A stretch of 64,000 bases of DNA from contig CAJQUW010003607.1 of assembly GCA_907163375.1 (NCBI GenBank), forward strand, positions 186,001 through 250,000, read 5' to 3'. Below, piece after piece: positions 58,533 to 64,000 of the stretch (the first letter of the stretch is position 1; each line of letters opens with the position of its first letter). The notes under the pieces were generated by a model that worked only from the letters and a program-made list of their open reading frames with translations, ran no database searches and was not told where the DNA came from. This DNA comes from Prostheceraeus crozeri. Its lineage: Eukaryota > Platyhelminthes > Polycladida > Euryleptidae. Position numbers and translations under genes: made by a program.

Positions 58533-60870
58533 TGTTAGTGCAATTTCCGGATTTTGACATAATAGTATGTGGTGACCTCAATCGATTTGATGTTACGACA
58601 ATTTGTAGCAATCTATCTCTGAGCAATATCAATAACAGGCCTACCTATGGAGATGCCGAATTGGATTATGTCTTGATGTCTGATTCATTGACAGACTATT
58701 TTGAAAGCATAGAACATTGTGCTCCACTAGACATTTCTAAAACTGCTCATGTGTGTTTACTGGCTTGCCCAAAGATTTCATGTGGAGAACAGTCTCAAGC
58801 TATTTTTCGAAAAGTATATGATCTCCGTGAATCTCATTTATTATCATTTCAGTATCATTTAAGTGCTGTTGATTGGAATTTCATTTATGAGAACGATCTT
58901 TCGCTCGATGAAAAATGCAATCAGTTTCACATGATTTTGAATACAACTGCTAATCAATTCATCCCATTTTCCTATGTCCGACAAACTGCTAATGACAAAC
59001 CCTGGATGACCCCGTATCTCAAGTCCCTAATCAATTCAAGATGGCATGCCTTTCGATGTGGAAAATATGAAGTATACAATTACCTGAAAATGAAAGTGCG
59101 AGGCGAAATCAATAAGGCAAAAATAAGTTGGACAAAAAATGCTGCAACGAAAAACATTTGGTCAGCCATTCACACAAATTTGGGTACAAAAAGTGCAGAT
59201 CCACTGAATTAACTTATGTCGAAATTCAAGGATACTTCTAAAGCCGTCGAGGCCATCAATGAAGCGATTGCTGGTAATTTCAATTCAGCAGATGTCTTTC
59301 CCCTCAACGATTTCCCTGAAGAATGCAACCAAATACCTTGGAATGTTGATATTGAGGAGAGGACAGTCTACAAATTACTGATGTCACTAGATGTCAGGAA
59401 GTCCTCATATGATTTGCCCAATAAACTGTACAGAGAATGCGCACATATAATCACAGACATACTAACGAATCTCTACAGGCAATCAGTGTTCGAACGTCGC
59501 GTCCCTTGCGCATGGAAGATTGCAGCCGTTGCACCTATCCCCAAAGCAAGGAACCCAACCGTCAATGATATTCGACCAATAAGTGTACTTTCAACTCCTG
59601 CGAAGATTATGGAAAAATTGATATTAGAATCAGTTAGATATCATTTTGACCGGTGCATTGATCCTCATCAATTTGGATTTCGAAGGGGATCCTCAACTTT
59701 ATGTGCCCTCATCGCTATTCATGAGACTATTTCGTGTTACCTAGATGACGCTTCAACATCGGGTGCTGTGATTGTATCATATGATTTCGCAAAGGCTTTT
59801 GATAAGTTGCCACACCATAAGATACTTCAGAGACTAGCCAGCTCGTCATTTCCCAATGCATTTATTGAATGGACAAGATCTTACCTTTTTCAGAGACGTC
59901 AATTCATTCGTGTCGGCATCCACACTAGTTCCACTATCACGGTGACTTCTGGGATACCACAAGGTTCCATTCTTGGTCCTTACTTCTTTATTAATACCGT
60001 GGCTTCTCTGTCTTCAGATTTTCATGCATGCAAGGGCGCCATTATTAAATATGTTGATGACACAACCCTATGCATTCCTTTGTATAAAGATTACATGACA
60101 AAAAGCGTCGAGGATGTGGTAAACGAACATTCCAAAATTGTTGATTGCTCCAAGCAGCTTGGTCTTCCACTTAATTTGAGCAAATGTAAAATTCTCACCA
60201 TTAAGAAAACACAATCTTGTGTTTCGCCAACGATTAGCGATGTCACTGAAGTTGACAGATTGAAGATTTTGGGAGTCACCTTTAACTCAAGATGGACATG
60301 GAACGACCACGTCGATAGCACAGTATCTGTAGCTTCCCGTCGTTTGTATGCACTCCGTATACTTAAAAATTCCCTATCTAAAGACCAATTGATCTGTTCA
60401 TACAATGGCATGGTACGCTCTTTCATTGAATACTGTGCACCTTTGTTTCTCAGTATGTCGATTGGTGACATTGGCCGACTTGAATTACTTCAACGTCGCT
60501 TCAATAAAGTTATATGTGGCAAGAACTGTACTGAGGAATGCTTGAGTTCATTCCAAGAGCGACGGAGAAACCAGTCATTGCGGTTTCTAAAGAAAGTGAT
60601 GGAGAACGACCACATACTGCACGATTTTCTGCCAAGAGTGTCGACATCCGGAAGATTTCTCTTGCCGCACCATCGCACTTATCGAAGATGCAGCACTTTC
60701 TTTTTCATTGCCAGTAAACTTTTCAACAGTGAAATAGTACGCTAACTTACATTACTTCTGTATTTTTTTTGCACTTTCTTTATGAGTACTGTGTTTTCTT
60801 GTGTTTTCATCTCTAATGTTACTCGATTCTCATTCAAACAAATAAACGGCTATTATTATTTTTATTATTA
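58533..60870 (+). mobile_element. 5'-truncated LINE (CR1/Jockey group)
   Basis: Plus-strand LINE beginning inside the endonuclease domain and ending with AATAAACGGCTATTATTATT, an (ATT)n tail like those at 14450 and 30100. It is the best preserved LINE in the window, with only one in-frame stop seen in ORF2. Confidence 0.9.
58538..60745 (+). pseudogene. LINE ORF2, partial endonuclease plus complete reverse transcriptase
   Basis: It opens at IIVCGDLNRFDVTT, the GDLN block of the APE endonuclease; everything N-terminal of that is lost. A single TAA (59210-59212) splits an otherwise continuous frame between the endonuclease tail and the reverse transcriptase. The 509-codon remainder has IRPISVLSTPAKIMEKLI, HQFGFRRGSS, SYDFAKAFDKLPHH (catalytic Asp kept), SGIPQGSILGP and KYVDDTTLC (catalytic DD kept), then WNDHVDSTVSVASRRLYALR and HILHDFLPRVSTSGRFLLPH. 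The reverse transcriptase itself looks intact. Confidence 0.9.
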
Positions 60871-60907
60871 AATTTTAGCGATAAATGTTAAAATGCTTCG
60901 GAAGATA

Positions 60908-61737
60908 GGTACGAGGGGCGTACCAAAAGTTCGTGACGTTTGATTACCATGGTTTTAATTCGACTTTTTTCTTTAATTATTCATCCTTGTCATGTTGTAT
61001 CAATCATGTGCATTGCCTGTGAAGTATTGTCGGTTGATCGGTAACCTATAGAGACACGAACTGAAGCCGGTAAGTAGTGAAGCAATTTTACTTTTGTCAG
61101 CATCACGGACTTCACAAATCGTAAGTGGAGATCTTGTCTGCTCTTTCTGTCCAAGGAACGGGAAACACCAACCCGATGGGCTGGGCGTCTAAAAACATTC
61201 TTCGAGACAATGCTCCTGCAAGAGCGACCATCAAGCAAATGTTCCCATAGGGACGGAATTCATTGGAAGACGTTGAGCGCTGTGGCCATCCATCCACTCA
61301 AGCCAGCGAAGAAAATGAAGATTTGGTTTGGCAGCTGATCCAGTCTGACAGACGCCCAACATTTGATGAACTGGAGGAAAAGTCTGGCCAGCTGTCGCAT
61401 GGGACTCTTGAGCGTATCTTCCATGACCGCCTTGAGTTGTCCAAAGTTTCGGCTCGTTGGGTACCAAGGCTGCTGACTGCAGAGCAGAAAGGCGCTCGGG
61501 TCAACAACTCCTCTATTGTTCTTGGTCTTCTGGAAGACCATGACGAAGGGTTTTGGAGGAGACTACTGACTTTCATCTCATCAGTGCGATGAAGTTGGCA
61601 ATCGGAGGTATTCGTTTCGATGCTGAAAGAGATAAAGAGAGCACCGAAAGCTTCATTCGGGAAATTTCCGCAGGATTGGCTTGAAGAAAGAATGAAGAAA
61701 CTTGAGAAGAGATAGGAAAAGTGTATTGTATCAGACA
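60908..61737 (+). mobile_element. mariner-like element, internally deleted
   Basis: Starts at TA followed by CGAGGGGCGTACCAAAAGTT, a mariner-type inverted repeat. Coding traces (61263-61592) read RCGHPSTQASEENEDLVWQL, IQSDRRPTFDELEE, SHGTLERIF and KVSARWVPRLLTAEQK, the helix-turn-helix and linker region of mariner transposases. The C-terminal end (SMLKEIKRAPKASF, then WLEERMKK) follows at 61613-61711. The DDD catalytic core between them is deleted. The right end is cut by the next element. Confidence 0.8.
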
Positions 61738-62412
61738 CGATCGTGAAAGTAATGGAGGTGGCATCATTATCTACTGTAAGTCGAAACTCTCGATTAGGAA
61801 GCTAAGACATTCTTTCACAAGTGCTATCAAGTCTAACATTTCATGCATTCGTGTTGATGAATTTGATGTAACAGTCAGTCGTCTATCATCCATATTGGGG
61901 TAAAACCACTGCCCATGATACTTTGCTTGTCTCTTTGCAGAATCTTGTAGATGACTCGGAGTCTTCCCATATTGTAATTTTAGGTGACTTCAATGATTTG
62001 CGTCAATGTATTCATGACTTTTGTACTTACAATAACATGAGTTAGTCACATTTCCGACTCGTGGTGCCAACACTTTAGATATTGTAATCATTAATCATCC
62101 CTCAAAATTTTGTTCCCCTACTTCCATTTCTCCTCTTGGTCGCACGGACCATAAAGGTGTATTTGTGAATAAAGAGGCCACCCCCCTCAAGTCTACTACT
62201 AAGGTCAGAGTCCGCTCTTGTTCTCCTTCCGATTTCGCTCAGTGTAGCAGAGTTCTTCTACTGCTGATTGGCATGACTTCTTGTTATCACATGATAACAT
62301 TTATGATATAGTTGAAGACTTCCAATCTTTTTTTACTGTACTGCAATGACCTCTTCTATACAGTTAAGAATGTGTGCATGCGCTCTTCAGACCCTCCCTG
62401 GCTTACTCCTAG
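61735..62412 (+). mobile_element. LINE endonuclease-domain fragment
   Basis: Frames on the plus strand read RHDRESNGGGIIIYCKSKLS, VILGDFNDLRQ, FPTRGANTLDIVI then NHPSKF, LGRTDHKGV and SSDPPWLTP, the ordered middle and end of an APE-type LINE endonuclease. It is broken by shifts. It begins exactly where the mariner remnant ends and stops before any reverse-transcriptase motif. Confidence 0.7.
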
Positions 62413-62454
62413 TAGTAAGTAAAACTCCACTTCTGGATAGCGCAAGATGGCCGC

Positions 62455-62640
62455 CGTCGCTGACGCCCCCCCCCTCTGGAACGGCAGAGTGTCGTGGTCG
62501 GCCGCCGTGGTGCTTTGAGTCTGACGTCCCCCCCCCTCTGGATGGAACGACAGAGTGTCGTGGTGTGCCGGCCAAGTGCGTCCGAAAGGTTCGCTGACGT
62601 TCCCCCCCCCTCTGGCCGGCCGTCGTAGCGCGCGGTGATG
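62455..62640 (+). repeat. GC-rich C-tract repeats
   Basis: Three units of about 62-72 bases, each with GACG(T/C)CCCCCCCCTCTGG-like tracts (near 62462, 62525 and 62600) and AGAGTGTCGTGG in the first two. The segment is strikingly GC- and CpG-rich in an AT-rich window. On the minus strand the tracts are runs of eight to nine G. Confidence 0.8.
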
Positions 62641-62695
62641 TGCTGTCGAGGTTGGCGTGGTGTGCCGGCCAGGTTGGGAGGGTGGACTGTCGTAG

Positions 62696-63275
62696 CTCAC
62701 CTGAAAAAATCCTAAGTGTCAGAGTGGCTTTGTATGGGTAAAATTTTGAAAATTTTCCAAAGTGTGGAATTTCGACCTGGGACCTTCACCAAAACATTTT
62801 TCATCAAATTTCACGGACCTCCCCGCCCCCGACAGCAATCTTCTAACTTTGGTTCTAGTGAACGGATTTTGTCTTACAGCTACTCGTTTGAAAGAGGAGA
62901 AAAAACTGCTCGACGCCATTTTTGCCGCGAGTCAATCGGACCAGCCGTTCAAAAGTTAGAGCTGTTACAAGATTTTAGGTCGGAGCTCGCTCACCTGAAA
63001 AAATCCTAAGTGTCAGAGTGGCTTTGTATGGGTAAAATTTTGAAAATTTTCCAAAGTGTGGAATTTCGACCTGGGACCTTCACCAAAACATTTTTCATCA
63101 AATTTCAAGGACCTCCCGCCCCCCCTCGGGAGAGCTCGCTTCCATCTTGGCTTCTAGTGAACGGATTTTGTCGTGCAACAGCTCGTTTGAAAGCTAAGAG
63201 TGAGACAAATTCACTGAAAGAAACGGCTTGTTCATATCTGTCTTTGTTTAGATGTGAGACGCCATTTAAGATTTT
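62696..63275 (+). repeat. 294-bp tandem duplication upstream of the edge gene
   Basis: CACCTGAAAAAATCCTAAGT begins at 62698 and 62992, 294 bases apart. About 135 bases are nearly identical, the rest diverged (shared CTAGTGAACGGATTTTGTC and CTCGTTTGAAAG). The repeats lie 155 bases upstream of a TATA box, so they could be promoter-proximal. Short open frames starting MSEWLCMGKILKIFQ in both units come from the repeat. Confidence 0.9.
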
Positions 63276-63429
63276 GGGAGATTGACGAAAAACGACAGAG
63301 TTAAAATTTCCCAAGAAACAGCTCCAGCGGCCGAATGAAGGCTCGGATTGGTAAACGGAGGCCAGATTTGGAATCAGCTTGATGTTATTGTCCAATGTGG
63401 ATCATCATCCAATGAGAATCAAGCATTTC

Positions 63430-63494
63430 TATATAAATAGCGAGCCTTCCACAGTGAGAATCATTCCATCGTTGAATCGCACGAGTGACGGACA
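63430..63494 (+). promoter_or_regulatory. TATA/initiator/DPE core promoter
   Basis: TATATAAATAG at 63430-63440; an initiator TCATTCC at 63461-63467 (A of +1 at 63463, 31 bases from TATAAATA); GGACA at 63490-63494, exactly +28, fitting the DPE consensus RGWYV. A (TC)n run at 63499-63519 lies in the predicted 5' UTR. The spacing of all three elements is canonical. Confidence 0.75.
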
Positions 63495-63545
63495 GACATT
63501 TTCTCTCTCTCTCTCTCTAGTTCCCTATTCTATTATCCAACTAAA

Positions 63546-64000
63546 ATGGTAAGTCGCTACTTTCCTCCCTCTCTTCCCTTGAACGTGAACTTAATACAAT
63601 CTTTTTCATTTTCAGGCATCTACTCCATCTGCTGCACTAGTAGGACAAAATGGCGGTCAAACGTTACAAGGTTCGCTACGATCAGATCATCTACAACTGA
63701 GGCCAGTGGAAGAAACAACCAAGGTACATAATCCTACACCGCTACAGCGTAAATTTAAACAAGTCTTGCGTTATGACGATCATGACAAAGTACTCCAAAC
63801 GGGAATGCTCCCCTCCACGGATGTCAAGATAATGCACAATCAGTATGGGGACTACATACTGATCCCCGTGAGTCCGTACATTCGCCACCAACTTGATATT
63901 ATTGAGGAGTACGTGACATTAAATATGGACATTCCTACTCCTCTTGCTCAAGAGTGGAAGGCGAGTGACAAGGATACTCCCTATAGAAAGATTTGGGATG
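63546..64000 (+). CDS. Spliced gene of unknown product, partial at window edge
   Basis: ATG at 63546 is followed at once by GTAAGT; a 67-bp intron (63549-63615, ending TTTTCAG) separates it from exon 2 at 63616. The junction is phase 0, so the protein starts M-ASTPSAALVGQNGGQTLQG and stays open for 128 codons to the window end. Later parts read RKFKQVLRYDDHDKVLQTG, YGDYILIPVSPYIRHQLDII and EWKASDKDTPYRKIWD. No signal peptide and no domain that I recognise. A short overlapping frame with a strong start context (AAAATGG at 63650) encodes only 16 residues. The promoter and codon-like composition support a real gene; whether it is host or mobile-element derived is undecided. Confidence 0.7.

Noticed and set aside
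60091-60471. Minus-strand 126-codon frame
   Set aside because: Antisense to the intact LINE reverse transcriptase.
61298-61738. Minus-strand 146-codon serine-rich frame
   Set aside because: Shadow of the mariner transposase remnant on the plus strand.
62346-62700. Proline-rich frames on both strands
   Set aside because: Produced by the C-tract repeats; open on both strands with low complexity.

Overview
This is an AT-rich animal nuclear window dominated by transposable elements. The organism is inferred, not proven: spliced genes with GT/AG introns, metazoan element families (CR1/Jockey-type LINEs, hAT, piggyBac, mariner, Penelope-like, BEL/Pao, a tRNA-derived SINE) and frequent AGGCCTA and ACATGTACATG words point to a marine invertebrate. 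No phylum can be fixed from this sequence. There are no rRNA genes and no CRISPR array, and apart from the tRNA-like SINE I see no tRNA gene.

Layout. 1-6.9 kb: SINE, then a broken BEL/Pao fossil split by a DNA transposon carrying a 67-bp minisatellite. 7-14.4 kb and 23.4-30.1 kb: two direct copies of a ~6.7-kb segmental duplication, each holding the same two-exon gene for a small secreted protein, a CR1-type LINE tail and a hAT-like element. 14.4-23.4 kb (between the copies): LINE 3' end, large foldback, hAT element with a CGGBP1-like zinc-finger ORF, Penelope-like RT/GIY-YIG remnant, TTAA-flanked foldback and a piggyBac tail. 30.1-34.2 kb: near full-length LINE. 34.3-37.1 kb: two hAT elements with clear 8-bp target duplications. 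37-47 kb: gene-poor DNA bounded in part by a 39-bp inverted repeat pair. 47.5-48.7 kb: internally deleted piggyBac. 49.5-51.7 kb: a RAG1-like transposase gene. 53.7-57.4 kb: a piggyBac-like element full of a palindromic motif. 58.5-62.4 kb: LINE, mariner, LINE fragment. 62.4-64 kb: C-rich repeats, a 294-bp tandem repeat and a spliced gene that runs off the window edge.

The most notable item is the minus-strand gene at 49.5-51.7 kb. Its N-terminus has the cysteine pattern of the RAG1 N-terminal domain and its body carries, in RAG1 order, four motif blocks resembling the RAG1/Transib catalytic core. It looks like a relative of the N-RAG-TP type of transposon known from molluscs. As given, it has one clean 66-bp intron and three single-base frame shifts.

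The only convincing host-type genes are the duplicated secreted-protein gene (two copies, 95-96% identical over exon 2) and the partial gene at the right edge, which has a well-spaced TATA/initiator/DPE promoter and an intron directly after its ATG.
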